Below are positions 55,432 through 64,000 of a DNA stretch of 64,000 nt, piece by piece (position 1 is the first letter of the stretch; every line of letters starts with the position of its first letter). The notes beneath the pieces were generated by a model. It saw nothing but the letters and a program-made list of their open reading frames with translations, ran no database searches and was not told the origin of the DNA. The DNA is from Lysobacter sp. A03. Lineage in GTDB: Bacteria > Pseudomonadota > Gammaproteobacteria > Xanthomonadales > Xanthomonadaceae. The translations under genes were made by a program, and so were the position numbers. Location: NCBI RefSeq assembly GCF_000855665.1, contig NZ_JXSS01000093.1:62001-126000 (forward strand), written 5' to 3'.

Positions 55432-57098
55432 AGGACGGGTTGCTAACCGCGAAGCCGCAATGGAAGGCGCTGGAAGAGCACCTGGCGTGGATGGCATCGC
55501 GCCATCTTCGTGAGCTGTTCGCCGATGACCCGGAGCGGGGCGAGTGCATGGCCGCGGAGGGAGCCGGGCTGTACCTGGATTACTCCAAGAACCGGGTCAA
55601 CCGGGAAACGCTGGACCTCCTGTTTGCCCTGGCGCGCGCCTGCCGCCTGGAGGAGCGTCGCGAGGCGATGTTTTCCGGCGGCAAGATCAACGTCACCGAA
55701 GACCGTCCTGCCCTGCATGTGGCCCTGCGAATGCCGGCCGACAGCGAGCTGATCGTTGGCGGCGAGGACGTGGTTGGCGAGGTGCACGCCGTGCTGGATC
55801 GGATGGCGGCCTTTTGCAATCGCGTGCGCACTGGCCAGTGGACGGGCCATTCCGGCAAGCCGATCCGGAACGTCATCAACATCGGCATCGGGGGCTCGGA
55901 TCTGGGGCCGGTGATGGCCTACGAGGCTTTGCGCTTCTACAGCCAGCGCGAGCTCTCGTTCCATTTTGTGTCCAATGTGGACGGCACGGATTTCAGCGAG
56001 GCCACCCGCGGCCTGGATCCGGCCGAGACGCTGTTCATCGTCTGCTCCAAAACGTTTACCACCCTGGAAACGCTGACCAATGCCCATGCCGCGCGCGCCT
56101 GGTGCTTGCAGGGGTTGGGCGATGAGGCGGCGATTGCGAAACACTTCGTGGCGGTTTCCACCAATGCCGCCGGCGTGCAGGCGTTCGGTATCGACACCGC
56201 CAACATGTTCGGGTTCTGGGACTGGGTGGGCGGCCGCTATTCGATGGATTCCGCCATCGGCCTGTCGACGATGCTGGCCATCGGCCCGAAGCGCTTCCAC
56301 GAAATGCTGGCGGGGTTCCATGCGATGGACGAGCATTTCCGTACTGCCCCGATGGAGCGCAACCTGCCGGTCCTGTTGGGCTTGATCGGGATCTGGAACA
56401 ACAACTTCCTCGGCGCCAGTACGGTCGCGGTGCTGCCGTACTCGCAGTACCTGAGCCGGTTTCCCGCCTATCTGCAACAGCTCACGATGGAGAGCAACGG
56501 CAAGCACGTGACCGCCGAGGGCAGCCGGGTGGACTACCAGACCGGACCGGTCTACTGGGGCGAGCCCGGCACCAACGGTCAGCACTCGTTCTATCAGTTG
56601 ATCCATCAGGGCACGCGGCTGGTGCCGTGTGACTTCATCGGTTTCTGCCATCCATTGAACCCGCTGCCGCTGCAACGCAAAGCCAACACGGGTGATGCTG
56701 CCGGCGACCAGCATGACCTCCTGATTGCCAGCCTGCTGGCCCAGGGCGAGTCGCTGGCGTTCGGCAAGACGCCCGCCGAGGTCGAGGCCGAGGGAACCGC
56801 GGAAGCTCTGCAACCGCATCGGGTGTTCGAGGGCAACCGTCCCAGCAACACCATCCTTGCCGACCGGTTGACGCCGCACACGCTGGGCAGCCTGGTCGCG
56901 CTCTACGAGCACAGTGTGTTCGTGCAGGGAACGCTTTGGAACATCGATTCCTTCGATCAGTGGGGTGTCGAGCTGGGCAAGCAGCTGGCCACATCTCTTG
57001 CAGAGGAGCTCAAGGCCGCGGACACGCCGACGCTGGGCCACGACAGCTCGACCAACACGCTGATCGAGCGCTACCGCGCCGCGCGGGGACGCAACTGA
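55428..57098 (+). CDS. pgi: glucose-6-phosphate isomerase
   Basis: Interconverts glucose 6-phosphate and fructose 6-phosphate. The 556 residues include [18 protein letters not shown], the PGI signature region [31 protein letters not shown], the catalytic Glu/His regions [13 protein letters not shown] and [19 protein letters not shown], and a C-terminal Lys motif [14 protein letters not shown] 55428 lies in the tal stop (ATGA) with GGAGG upstream, so translation is coupled. Confidence 0.97.
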   Translation: MKDGLLTAKPQWKALEEHLAWMASRHLRELFADDPERGECMAAEGAGLYLDYSKNRVNRETLDLLFALARACRLEERREAMFSGGKINVTEDRPALHVALRMPADSELIVGGEDVVGEVHAVLDRMAAFCNRVRTGQWTGHSGKPIRNVINIGIGGSDLGPVMAYEALRFYSQRELSFHFVSNVDGTDFSEATRGLDPAETLFIVCSKTFTTLETLTNAHAARAWCLQGLGDEAAIAKHFVAVSTNAAGVQAFGIDTANMFGFWDWVGGRYSMDSAIGLSTMLAIGPKRFHEMLAGFHAMDEHFRTAPMERNLPVLLGLIGIWNNNFLGASTVAVLPYSQYLSRFPAYLQQLTMESNGKHVTAEGSRVDYQTGPVYWGEPGTNGQHSFYQLIHQGTRLVPCDFIGFCHPLNPLPLQRKANTGDAAGDQHDLLIASLLAQGESLAFGKTPAEVEAEGTAEALQPHRVFEGNRPSNTILADRLTPHTLGSLVALYEHSVFVQGTLWNIDSFDQWGVELGKQLATSLAEELKAADTPTLGHDSSTNTLIERYRAARGRN

Positions 57099-58762
57099 TG
57101 GGCACGCGGATCGACAAGCGCGCCGGAACCCTGGCCGAAGCACGGGACCTTATCGACGTCGGGCATCTGGTCAACGCCTACTTCCAGACCCGGCCGGACG
57201 CATCCAACCCGGCGCAGTCGGTGTCGTTCGGGACCTCCGGCCATCGCGGGTCTTCGCTGGAAGGCAGTTTCAACGAGGACCACATCCTCGCCATTACCCA
57301 GGCCATCTGTGCCTACCGGAAGGGGCAGGGCATCGATGGCCCGATCTTCATTGGTGCCGACACGCACGCGCTTTCCGCCCCGGCGCTGGAGACCGCGCTG
57401 GAAGTGCTGGCAGCCAACGGCGTCCAGGTGCACGTGTCGGCGGATGATGAACCCGTGCCCACGCCGGCGATCTCCCACGCGATCCTGGTCCACAACTCAG
57501 GACGGGAAAGAGGTCTCGCCGACGGCATCGTAATCACCCCGTCGCACAATCCACCGGCGGACGGCGGCTTCAAGTACAACCCGCCCAACGGCGGCCCCGC
57601 CGATACCGACGTCACCGGCTGGATCCAGAAACACGCCAATGCAAGCCTCGCCAATGGACTCGCCGACGTGCGGCGTTGGACCGGCACGCGCGCTCGCGCA
57701 GCCGACACCACCCGCGAGCACGACTTCCTTTCGGCCTACGTCGCCGATCTCGGCAACGTGGTTGACTTCGACCTGATCCGCAGCGCAGACCTTCGGCTGG
57801 GCGTGGATCCGCTGGGCGGGGCAGGGGTGCATTACTGGGCGCGCATTGCCGAGCACTACCGGATCGCGCTTGACGTCGTCAGCGAGCAGGTTGATCCGCA
57901 GTTCGGCTTCATGAGCCTGGACTGGGACGGGCGCATCCGCATGGATCCCTCCTCGCCGTATGCGATGAGCCGGCTGATCGGCCTGAAGGATCGCTACGAC
58001 GTCGCCTTCGCCTGCGATACCGACCACGACCGCCACGGCATCGTGACCGCCAGCGCTGGACTGATGCCGTCCAACCACTACCTCAGCGTCGCCATCGATT
58101 ACCTGTTCCGCAACCGTCCGCAGTGGAGCGCGAAGGCCGGCATCGGCAAGACCGTGGTGAGCAGCGCCATGATCGACCGCATCGCCGCCGGACTGGGCCG
58201 GCACCTGGTTGAAGTGCCCGTCGGCTTCAAATGGTTCGTGGACGGGCTGTTTTCCGGCACACTCGGATTTGGCGGCGAGGAAAGCGCCGGGGCCTCCTTC
58301 CTGCGTCGCGACGGTTCGGTCTGGACCACTGACAAGGACGGCATCGCACCGGCCCTGCTTGCCGCGGAAATGTCCGCACGCGGCGGCAACGATCCCGGCG
58401 AGATCTACCGCCGGTTGTGTGACCGTTATGGCGAGCCGTTCACCGATCGGGTGGAAGCGCCCGCGACCAAGGCGCAAAAGCGTGCGCTCGCGGGGCTGAC
58501 CCCTGAGGCCATCACCCGCACCGAGCTGGCCGGCGAGCCCATCCAGCAGGTGCTGGACAAGGCGCCTGGCAACGATGCCTCCATTGGCGGCATCAAGATC
58601 GTCGCTGCCAGTGGCTGGTTTGCCGCCCGTCCCTCCGGGACTGAGGACATCTACAAGATCTACGCCGAGAGTTTCCGCGACGCCGACCATCTGCAGCAAT
58701 TGCTCAAGGATGCACAGGAGACCGTTGACGCCGCCCTGGAGGACCCGTCCACCGAACAGTGA
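57098..58762 (+). CDS. pgm: phosphoglucomutase, alpha-D-glucose specific
   Basis: Interconverts glucose 1-phosphate and glucose 6-phosphate, linking glycogen or exopolysaccharide precursors to the pentose pathway. The 554 residues have FGTSGHRGSS near the start, the phospho-serine loop IVITPSHNPPADGGFKYNPP, the metal loop CDTDHDRHG, GFGGEESAGASFL and the phosphate-binding RPSGTEDIYKIYAE at the end. It starts one base within the pgi stop (TGATG). Confidence 0.97.
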   Translation: MGTRIDKRAGTLAEARDLIDVGHLVNAYFQTRPDASNPAQSVSFGTSGHRGSSLEGSFNEDHILAITQAICAYRKGQGIDGPIFIGADTHALSAPALETALEVLAANGVQVHVSADDEPVPTPAISHAILVHNSGRERGLADGIVITPSHNPPADGGFKYNPPNGGPADTDVTGWIQKHANASLANGLADVRRWTGTRARAADTTREHDFLSAYVADLGNVVDFDLIRSADLRLGVDPLGGAGVHYWARIAEHYRIALDVVSEQVDPQFGFMSLDWDGRIRMDPSSPYAMSRLIGLKDRYDVAFACDTDHDRHGIVTASAGLMPSNHYLSVAIDYLFRNRPQWSAKAGIGKTVVSSAMIDRIAAGLGRHLVEVPVGFKWFVDGLFSGTLGFGGEESAGASFLRRDGSVWTTDKDGIAPALLAAEMSARGGNDPGEIYRRLCDRYGEPFTDRVEAPATKAQKRALAGLTPEAITRTELAGEPIQQVLDKAPGNDASIGGIKIVAASGWFAARPSGTEDIYKIYAESFRDADHLQQLLKDAQETVDAALEDPSTEQ

Positions 58763-58771
58763 GGTAGCAGC

Positions 58772-60820
58772 ATGTCCGCGCGAATCGACCAGCTCTGTAT
58801 CGACACCCTCCGCTTCCTGTCCGTGGACATGGTGCAGAAGGCGGACAGCGGACATCCGGGACTCCCGCTCGGCGCCGCTCCGATGGCGTATGTGTTGTGG
58901 TCGCGCTGGCTCAAGGCCAACCCGCGCAACCCGGACTGGGCGGACCGGGATCGCTTCGTCCTTTCCGCCGGTCACGGCTCGGCGTTGCTCTATAGCCTGC
59001 TGTACCTGAGCGGCTACGATCTCTCGCTGGATGACATCAAACAGTTCCGCCAGTGGGGCAGCAAGGCCCCCGGCCACCCCGAGCGCGGGCACACGCCCGG
59101 GGTCGAGGTGACCACCGGTCCACTCGGGCAAGGGTTCGCCAACGCGGTCGGCATGGCGATGGCCGAGGCGCAACTGGCGGCGCAGTACAACCGGCCCGGG
59201 CACGAGGTGATCGACCACCGTACCTGGATGCTCGCCAGCGACGGCGACCTGATGGAAGGCGTCGCCTCCGAGGCTGCCTCGCTCGCCGGGCATCTGCGAC
59301 TGGGCAAGTTGACCTGCCTGTACGACGCCAACTTCGTCACCCTGTCAGCGGCCACCGATATCGCGTTCACCGAGGATTGCGAAGCGCGCTTCCGGTCTTA
59401 CGGCTGGCACACGCAATGGGTCGAGGACGGCAATGACGTGGCGGCCATCGATGCGGCGATCCGCGCTGCCGCCGACGAAGTCCGGCGACCGTCACTGATT
59501 CTGGTCCGTACCCACATCGGCTATGGCTCGCCGAATAAGCAGGACAGCTTCGAAGCTCACGGGTCACCGCTCGGTGAGGAAGAGGTGCGCCTGACCAAAC
59601 AGAACCTGGGCTGGCCGGTGGAGCCGGCTTTCCGGGTTCCGGACGAGGCGCTCACCCATATGCAAACCGCGGTTGCGGGCGGCGCCGCCCAGGAAGAAGC
59701 GTGGCACCGCCAGATGCAGGCCTATGCCAAGGCGCAGCCGGATCTGGCAACAGAACTACGGCGGCGCCTGGAGGGCGTCCTGCCGACCGGCTGGGACGCG
59801 GATCTCCCGGTATTTCCCCCCAATGCGAAGGGAATGGCGACCCGCGTCGCCGGCGGCAGGGTAATGAACGCCATCGCGCCATACCTGCCGGAGCTGTCGG
59901 GCGGGTCGGCTGATCTGGATCCGTCCACCAAGACCGCTCTGAAGGGCATGGGTGACTTCAATCCTCCGCTGGCTGCGGGCGAGGACAAGCAAGGCTCCGA
60001 CGGCGGCGGCTGGAGCATGGCCGGGCGCAACCTGCACTTCGGGGTGCGCGAAAATGCGATGGGCGCGATCGTCAATGGCATGGCGGCGCACGGCGGGTTC
60101 ATCCCCTACGGCGCGACGTTCCTTGTCTTTTCCGACTACATGCGGCCGCCGATCCGCCTCGCGGCACTGATGGAGCTGCATCTGGTTCACGTGTTCACCC
60201 ACGACAGCATTCTGCTGGGAGAGGACGGCCCGACCCACCAGCCGGTGGAACAGTTGGCCAGCCTGCGCGCCATTCCGCGCCTGAGCGTGATTCGCCCGGC
60301 CGACGCGAACGAGACCGCCGTCGCCTGGCGCGTCGCGGTGGAAATGCGCGACCGGCCGGTCGTGCTCATCCTGACCCGGCAGGATCTGCCAACGCTGGAC
60401 CGGCAGGTATACGCCGCCGCCGATGGATTGACGCAGGGCGCCTATGTGCTGGATGCCGACCTGGGCGACTCGCCGCAGATCATCCTGATCGCCAGCGGCT
60501 CGGAGGTGAGTCTGATCGTGGAGGCGGCCGGACGGCTGCGGCGCGATGGGGTCGGTGTCCGGTGCGTGTCGATGCCGAGCTGGGATCTGTTTGAGGCCCA
60601 GCCGCGGGACTACCGCGACTCGGTCCTGCCGCCCGCGGTCACTGCCCGACTGGCGGTCGAGGCCGGCAGCGCGCAGGGGTGGCATCGCTGGGTCGGTGAC
60701 GGTGGCGACGTGCTGTCGGTGGATGATTTTGGCGCGTCGGCGCCAATGCAGGCAGTGGCGGCTGCATACGGATTCACGGTCGACAACGTCGTCAAACGGG
60801 CGCGGGCGCTGCTGGCGTGA
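58772..60820 (+). CDS. tkt: transketolase
   Basis: Thiamine-diphosphate enzyme moving two-carbon units between pentose and other sugar phosphates. The 682 residues have [19 protein letters not shown], the ThDP/magnesium motif [20 protein letters not shown], the second domain with [20 protein letters not shown] (catalytic Glu), [21 protein letters not shown] and the C-terminal [12 protein letters not shown]. It lies nine bases after pgm with a GAGGTAG ribosome site and completes the pathway block. Confidence 0.97.
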   Translation: MSARIDQLCIDTLRFLSVDMVQKADSGHPGLPLGAAPMAYVLWSRWLKANPRNPDWADRDRFVLSAGHGSALLYSLLYLSGYDLSLDDIKQFRQWGSKAPGHPERGHTPGVEVTTGPLGQGFANAVGMAMAEAQLAAQYNRPGHEVIDHRTWMLASDGDLMEGVASEAASLAGHLRLGKLTCLYDANFVTLSAATDIAFTEDCEARFRSYGWHTQWVEDGNDVAAIDAAIRAAADEVRRPSLILVRTHIGYGSPNKQDSFEAHGSPLGEEEVRLTKQNLGWPVEPAFRVPDEALTHMQTAVAGGAAQEEAWHRQMQAYAKAQPDLATELRRRLEGVLPTGWDADLPVFPPNAKGMATRVAGGRVMNAIAPYLPELSGGSADLDPSTKTALKGMGDFNPPLAAGEDKQGSDGGGWSMAGRNLHFGVRENAMGAIVNGMAAHGGFIPYGATFLVFSDYMRPPIRLAALMELHLVHVFTHDSILLGEDGPTHQPVEQLASLRAIPRLSVIRPADANETAVAWRVAVEMRDRPVVLILTRQDLPTLDRQVYAAADGLTQGAYVLDADLGDSPQIILIASGSEVSLIVEAAGRLRRDGVGVRCVSMPSWDLFEAQPRDYRDSVLPPAVTARLAVEAGSAQGWHRWVGDGGDVLSVDDFGASAPMQAVAAAYGFTVDNVVKRARALLA

Positions 60821-60835
60821 ACGGTGCCGCGGCGA

Positions 60836-61384
60836 TTACCAGACCAGGTCGTCGGGAACCTTGAACTGGCTGTAGAAATCGTCGTTCTCGTCGGCTTCGC
60901 TCGAGGTGTCGTCGCTGCGGCCGTGGTCGAGCACGATAGCCTCCGGGTCACGCTCGCGGATTTTTTCCGCGGCAGCACGGGGCACCAGCTCATGGCTGTC
61001 GCCGTGGCGCACGATCACCAGCGCCCCCTTTGCGAGCTGGGCGCGCAACGCCTCGTTGACCAACACGCTGCGGATCGCATTGCCGTCGGTGAACCGGTAG
61101 TCGATCTCACCCTCGCGCTTGACCCGATGCATCTCCACGATCTGCCGCACCTGCGCCTTCAGCTCGTTGGCGCGCGCCTGGGCGTTGCGTTCGGCTGACA
61201 GCGCACGATCGCGTTCCACGCGCTCGGCAAGCAGCTTCTGGGCATCGACAGCGTCGGCTTCAGGCGCTGCGTTGGGCGAGGCCTTGCCGTGCCGCTTCTT
61301 GTTCTGCTCGCGGACAACCTGGGTGACCTTGTTTTTCTTGACCAGCCCGGCTTTGAGCAGCTGGTCCTGCAGGGGATTACGCAT
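60836..61384 (-). CDS. DUF2058 (YaiL-like) family protein
   Basis: A 182-residue highly charged protein. It has MRNPLQDQLLKAGLVKKNKVTQVVREQNKKR at the start, a long coiled-coil-prone helix (about 50-90) and the conserved IDYRFTDGNAIRSVLVNEALRAQLAKGALVIVRHG. These match DUF2058/YaiL, a nucleoid-associated-like or ribosome-linked family of unknown function. The start at MRNPLQDQ was set by family alignment. Convergent with tkt. Confidence 0.87.
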   Translation of the reverse strand: MRNPLQDQLLKAGLVKKNKVTQVVREQNKKRHGKASPNAAPEADAVDAQKLLAERVERDRALSAERNAQARANELKAQVRQIVEMHRVKREGEIDYRFTDGNAIRSVLVNEALRAQLAKGALVIVRHGDSHELVPRAAAEKIRERDPEAIVLDHGRSDDTSSEADENDDFYSQFKVPDDLVW

Positions 61385-61588
61385 GGTGTTGGGGGGTATC
61401 GAGCGACGGCAGTGTGGAGTGCCAGTGTACCGCCGGCGCCCATTGGCTCTCTCGAGCGAGGTGTTACGTCGGCCCATCGCCAGTCGTCCAGCGCCCAACC
61501 AAACGAGGTTCCATCTCGACGCCAGCGCAGCTCTGGCCGACCATGACACGCCCGGCGCAACGCGCCAGCCTTGAGGCCCGCAGCACCC

Positions 61589-61855
61589 ATGACGATCAAA
61601 CTTCCCGAGCCGGTGCGAAAGCAGTCCCTCGAATCCATCCAGCGCTACGCCAGCACCAATCTGGACGCAGACCTCAGCGATCTCGCTGCGGACATGCTGC
61701 TGGACTTCTTCATCGAGGATATCGGACCGGCGATCTACAACCAGGCCGTAGCCGACGTGCAGGACCGCCTACAGGCACGGGTCCTGGAGGTGGACGCGGA
61801 GGTCTACGCAGACGAGTTCCCGTATTGGCCGCGGATGGGGCGAAAACGCGGCTAG
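61589..61855 (+). CDS. DUF2164 family protein
   Basis: An 88-residue soluble protein. It starts MTIKLPEPVRKQSLESIQRYA and contains LAADMLLDFFIEDIGPAIYNQAVADVQDRLQARV, the DUF2164 pattern, ending in a short basic tail after FPYWPRMGRKRG. The function is unknown. Divergent from the DUF2058 gene and convergent with gnd. Confidence 0.87.
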   Translation: MTIKLPEPVRKQSLESIQRYASTNLDADLSDLAADMLLDFFIEDIGPAIYNQAVADVQDRLQARVLEVDAEVYADEFPYWPRMGRKRG

Positions 61856-61888
61856 TGCATGAGCCGAGGACGCCTTACGTTCACGGCC

Positions 61889-62794
61889 TCATTCCTTCTT
61901 AATTGCGTGCCCACCGAACTGGTTGCGCATCGCGGCCAGCAGCTTGTCGGAATAGGAGTCCTTGTCGCGCGAGCGCAACCGCTCCAGCAATGCCAGGGTG
62001 ATCACCGGCGCGGACACGTCCAGGTCGATTGCCTCGGCCACCGTCCATCGGCCCTCGCCGGAGTCGTCCACCCAAGGCGCGATCCCGTCCATGGTCGGGT
62101 TCTGGTCCAGGGCCCGGGCGGTCAGGTCGAGCAGCCACGAGCGGACCACGCTGCCGTTGCGCCAGATCTCGGCGACCTGGTGCAGGTCCAGGGAGAACTC
62201 CTGCTTGTGCTGCAGAATCGCGAAGCCTTCCGCGTAGGCCTGCATCATTCCGTACTCGATGCCGTTGTGGACCATCTTGGTGAAGTGTCCGGCGCCGGGC
62301 GGGCCGACGTGGCCCCAGCCCTGGTCGGTCGCCGGGGCGAGGGTCTCGAACACCGGGCGCAGCGCCTCCACCGGAGCCGGTTCGCCGCCGATCATCAGGC
62401 TGTAGCCCTCGGCCAGCCCCCACACACCGCCGCTGGTGCCGCAGTCGACGTAATGCATGTCGTGCTCCGCCAGCGAGTTGGCCCGACGCACTGTGTCCTT
62501 GTAGTTGGAGTTGCCGCCGTCGATCAGGGTGTCCCCGGCGTCCAGTAACGCCATCAGGTCGCCGACCGTGCTTTCGGTGATGCCGCCGGCGGGGACCATC
62601 ATCCAGACGTTGCGCGGCCCGGGCAGCGATTCGACCAGCGCCTTGAGACTGTCGGCGGTCTGCACGCCGTCTTCTTCCAGTGCTTTGCGGGCATCGGGGT
62701 CGGGATCGAATCCGACGATGGAGTGGCCGCCCTGGATAAGGCGGCGGGCCATGTTGGCCCCCATGCGCCCAAGGCCGATCATGCCGAGTTTCAT
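61889..62794 (-). CDS. gnd: 6-phosphogluconate dehydrogenase, short NAD-type
   Basis: Oxidatively decarboxylates 6-phosphogluconate to ribulose 5-phosphate. The 301 residues are the short (GndA/YqeC) form, against about 470 in E. coli Gnd. It has the loop IGLGRMGANMARRL, the GTSGGVWGLAEGYSLMIGG substrate motif and HFTKMVHNGIEYGMMQAYAEG with the catalytic Lys. The acidic residue after the second strand (VGFDPDPDAR) in place of the Asn-Arg-Ser pocket suggests NAD rather than NADP. AAGGAG-like sequence precedes the ATG. It complements the zwf cluster. Confidence 0.93.
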   Translation of the reverse strand: MKLGMIGLGRMGANMARRLIQGGHSIVGFDPDPDARKALEEDGVQTADSLKALVESLPGPRNVWMMVPAGGITESTVGDLMALLDAGDTLIDGGNSNYKDTVRRANSLAEHDMHYVDCGTSGGVWGLAEGYSLMIGGEPAPVEALRPVFETLAPATDQGWGHVGPPGAGHFTKMVHNGIEYGMMQAYAEGFAILQHKQEFSLDLHQVAEIWRNGSVVRSWLLDLTARALDQNPTMDGIAPWVDDSGEGRWTVAEAIDLDVSAPVITLALLERLRSRDKDSYSDKLLAAMRNQFGGHAIKKE

Positions 62795-62824
62795 CTCGTG
62801 CCTCCTTTTCAGTAATGCGTCCGA

Positions 62825-64000
62825 TCAGTCTCGCAGTTCGCTCGTGACGGACGGGCCACGCTGGCTGCGGGAAAAAGCGTCGGCTGCCATGCGGATCGCT
62901 TCGGACTGGGTGGGGTAGGGGTGAATCACCTGCGAGAGCTTGTCGAGACCCAGCTTGGCGACCATGGCCAGGGTGATCTCGCTGATCATTTCGCCTGCGT
63001 GGCGGGCTACGATCGTCGCACCCAGAATTTCGGCGGTGCCGTCGCGCACGTGGATCTTGACGAAGCCGGCGTCATTACCGTCGGTGATTGCCCGGTCCAC
63101 CGTATGCATCGGCACGGTAAATGTCCTCACCCCGATACCCTTCTCCCGCGCGTGACGGACGTACATGCCCACGTGCGCAATTTCCGGGTCGGTATAGGTG
63201 CACCACGGGATCACGAGCTCGCTCAGACGTTCATTTGCGACGTCCAGTGCGTTCGCCACCGCAAGCCGTGCCGAGGCGCGCGCCGTGTCGTTGAAGCGGT
63301 GCACCAGGCACACGTCACCGGCGGCATACACCCGCGGATTGCTGGTGCGCAGGCAATCATCGACGTGGACTCCGCGATGGCCGTCGTACTCGATCCCGGC
63401 CAATTCCAGGTCCAACCCCTCCACCCGGGGGGAGCGGCCGGTTCCCGTCAGGATGGCGTCGAACTCGAGGGTGCTCCGGTCGTCGTCGCTCAGCAGTTCG
63501 GCGATCCTGCGATCCCCCTCGACCCGGATGTCCACGACGCGGGTGTTCAGTCGCACCTCCAGTCCGTCACGGGCAAAGGCCCCGGAAAGCACCTGCGCTG
63601 CGTCGCGCTCTTCTTTCGGCAGGAACAGGGGCCAGTTCTGCACGATTGTTGTCCGTGCGCCGAAGCGACACAGGGCCTGGGCCATCTCGCAGCCGAGCGG
63701 ACCGCCGCCGATCACCAGGATCCGGTCGGGCAGGGTGGTCTGGTCAAACACGGTGTCACTGGTCAAAAAGCCGCATTCGGCCAACCCCGGGATGGCAGGG
63801 ATCAGGGGCTGTGCGCCGGTGGCAACCAGCGCCTTGTCGAACCTCAGGACGGTCCCTGGGACACTGAGCGAATCGGCTGCAGTGAATCGCGCCGGGCCGA
63901 AGAACACATCCGTACCCATGCCCGACAGGCGAGACGCCGCGTCGCCCCGGCTGATTCGCGCCCGGATCGCCCGCATCCGCTCCATGACGGAGGCAAAATC
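62825..64000 (-). CDS. mercuric-reductase-like flavoprotein (5' partial)
   Basis: A pyridine nucleotide-disulfide oxidoreductase truncated by the right edge; the frame is open past 63985, so its N-terminal FAD-binding part is outside. Visible are DVFFGPARF, VATGAQPLIPAIPGL, the NAD loop VIGGGPLGCEMAQALCRFG, the FAD motif VYAAGDVC and the dimerisation domain with CTYTDPEIAHVGMY. The last is typical of MerA- and lipoamide dehydrogenase-like proteins. The C-terminus lacks the Cys pair of true mercuric reductases, and no mer genes are visible, so the substrate is probably not mercury. Confidence 0.85.
   Translation of the reverse strand, partial: DFASVMERMRAIRARISRGDAASRLSGMGTDVFFGPARFTAADSLSVPGTVLRFDKALVATGAQPLIPAIPGLAECGFLTSDTVFDQTTLPDRILVIGGGPLGCEMAQALCRFGARTTIVQNWPLFLPKEERDAAQVLSGAFARDGLEVRLNTRVVDIRVEGDRRIAELLSDDDRSTLEFDAILTGTGRSPRVEGLDLELAGIEYDGHRGVHVDDCLRTSNPRVYAAGDVCLVHRFNDTARASARLAVANALDVANERLSELVIPWCTYTDPEIAHVGMYVRHAREKGIGVRTFTVPMHTVDRAITDGNDAGFVKIHVRDGTAEILGATIVARHAGEMISEITLAMVAKLGLDKLSQVIHPYPTQSEAIRMAADAFSRSQRGPSVTSELRD

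Noticed and set aside
55443-57143. Long minus-strand frame opposite pgi
   Set aside because: It is antisense to an unmistakable pgi; length is a by-product of high GC and lack of stop codons.
57497-59293. Long minus-strand frame opposite pgm and tkt
   Set aside because: Same reason: it is antisense to two canonical enzymes and has no family features.
62825-64000. True mercuric reductase (merA)
   Set aside because: The visible C-terminus lacks the terminal Cys pair and no merR/T/P genes are present, so only a MerA-like family call is made.

Overview
The window is GC-rich, densely coded DNA from a gammaproteobacterium. The gene content fits the Xanthomonadaceae (Lysobacter/Luteimonas/Xanthomonas type): a split lipoate ligase, a DnrO-like lipoprotein next to nirK, PpsA/PpsR, a DUF1249 protein and an LpxE/EptA-type lipid A module. 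This placement is an inference from families, not from a marker gene. It reads as ordinary chromosome: no insertion sequence, prophage, integrase or CRISPR array was seen, and no gene-free stretch exceeds 300 bases.

Layout. 1-18500: mixed housekeeping genes (RluF fragment, Dcp peptidase, small MscS-like channel, BaeRF protein, Cys/Met PLP enzyme, SDR, YkgJ and methyltransferase pair, YjdM, TrhA, UbiB-like kinase, LplB/LplA split lipoate ligase, SstT, CoA-transferase). 18600-21000: a small denitrification patch, a DnrO-like lipoprotein and a three-domain copper nitrite reductase, each preceded by a CRP/FNR-like site. 21000-34000: DUF885 peptidase, cardiolipin synthase, FKBP, TRIC channel, MoeB with an N-terminal rhodanese, FolD, and a guaB-guaA-tadA run. 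34000-40250: Orn, MscS, divergent ppsA/ppsR, then tRNA-Ala(GGC) and tRNA-Glu(TTC).

40370-47790 is the most unusual part. Five same-strand genes encode a small PepSY protein, a DUF2271 protein carrying an ApbE-type flavinylation motif, a PepSY membrane protein fused to a diflavin reductase, an ApbE FMN transferase and a thioredoxin-reductase-like flavoprotein. They diverge from an OmpR-family two-component system. A PmrA-like box (CTTATG-N5-CTTAAG) with a matching -10 lies between the two units. The simplest reading is a regulated path moving electrons from cytoplasmic NAD(P)H through the membrane to a covalently bound periplasmic FMN, with an unknown final acceptor. A 45-residue Ser/Lys-rich small gene missed by length filters lies just downstream.

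48276-52747: a second two-component system, whose kinase has a degraded ATP-binding domain, diverges from a PAP2 lipid phosphatase and an EptA-type phosphoethanolamine transferase. This is a lipid A remodelling unit. A perfect CTGAGA-N5-CTGAGA repeat sits in the promoter region.

52827-62794: central sugar metabolism, zwf-tal-pgi-pgm-tkt on the plus strand (tal-pgi-pgm translationally coupled), then a convergent NAD-type gnd. Together these cover most of the pentose phosphate pathway, though no lactonase gene is present here. The window ends inside a mercuric-reductase-like flavoprotein gene.
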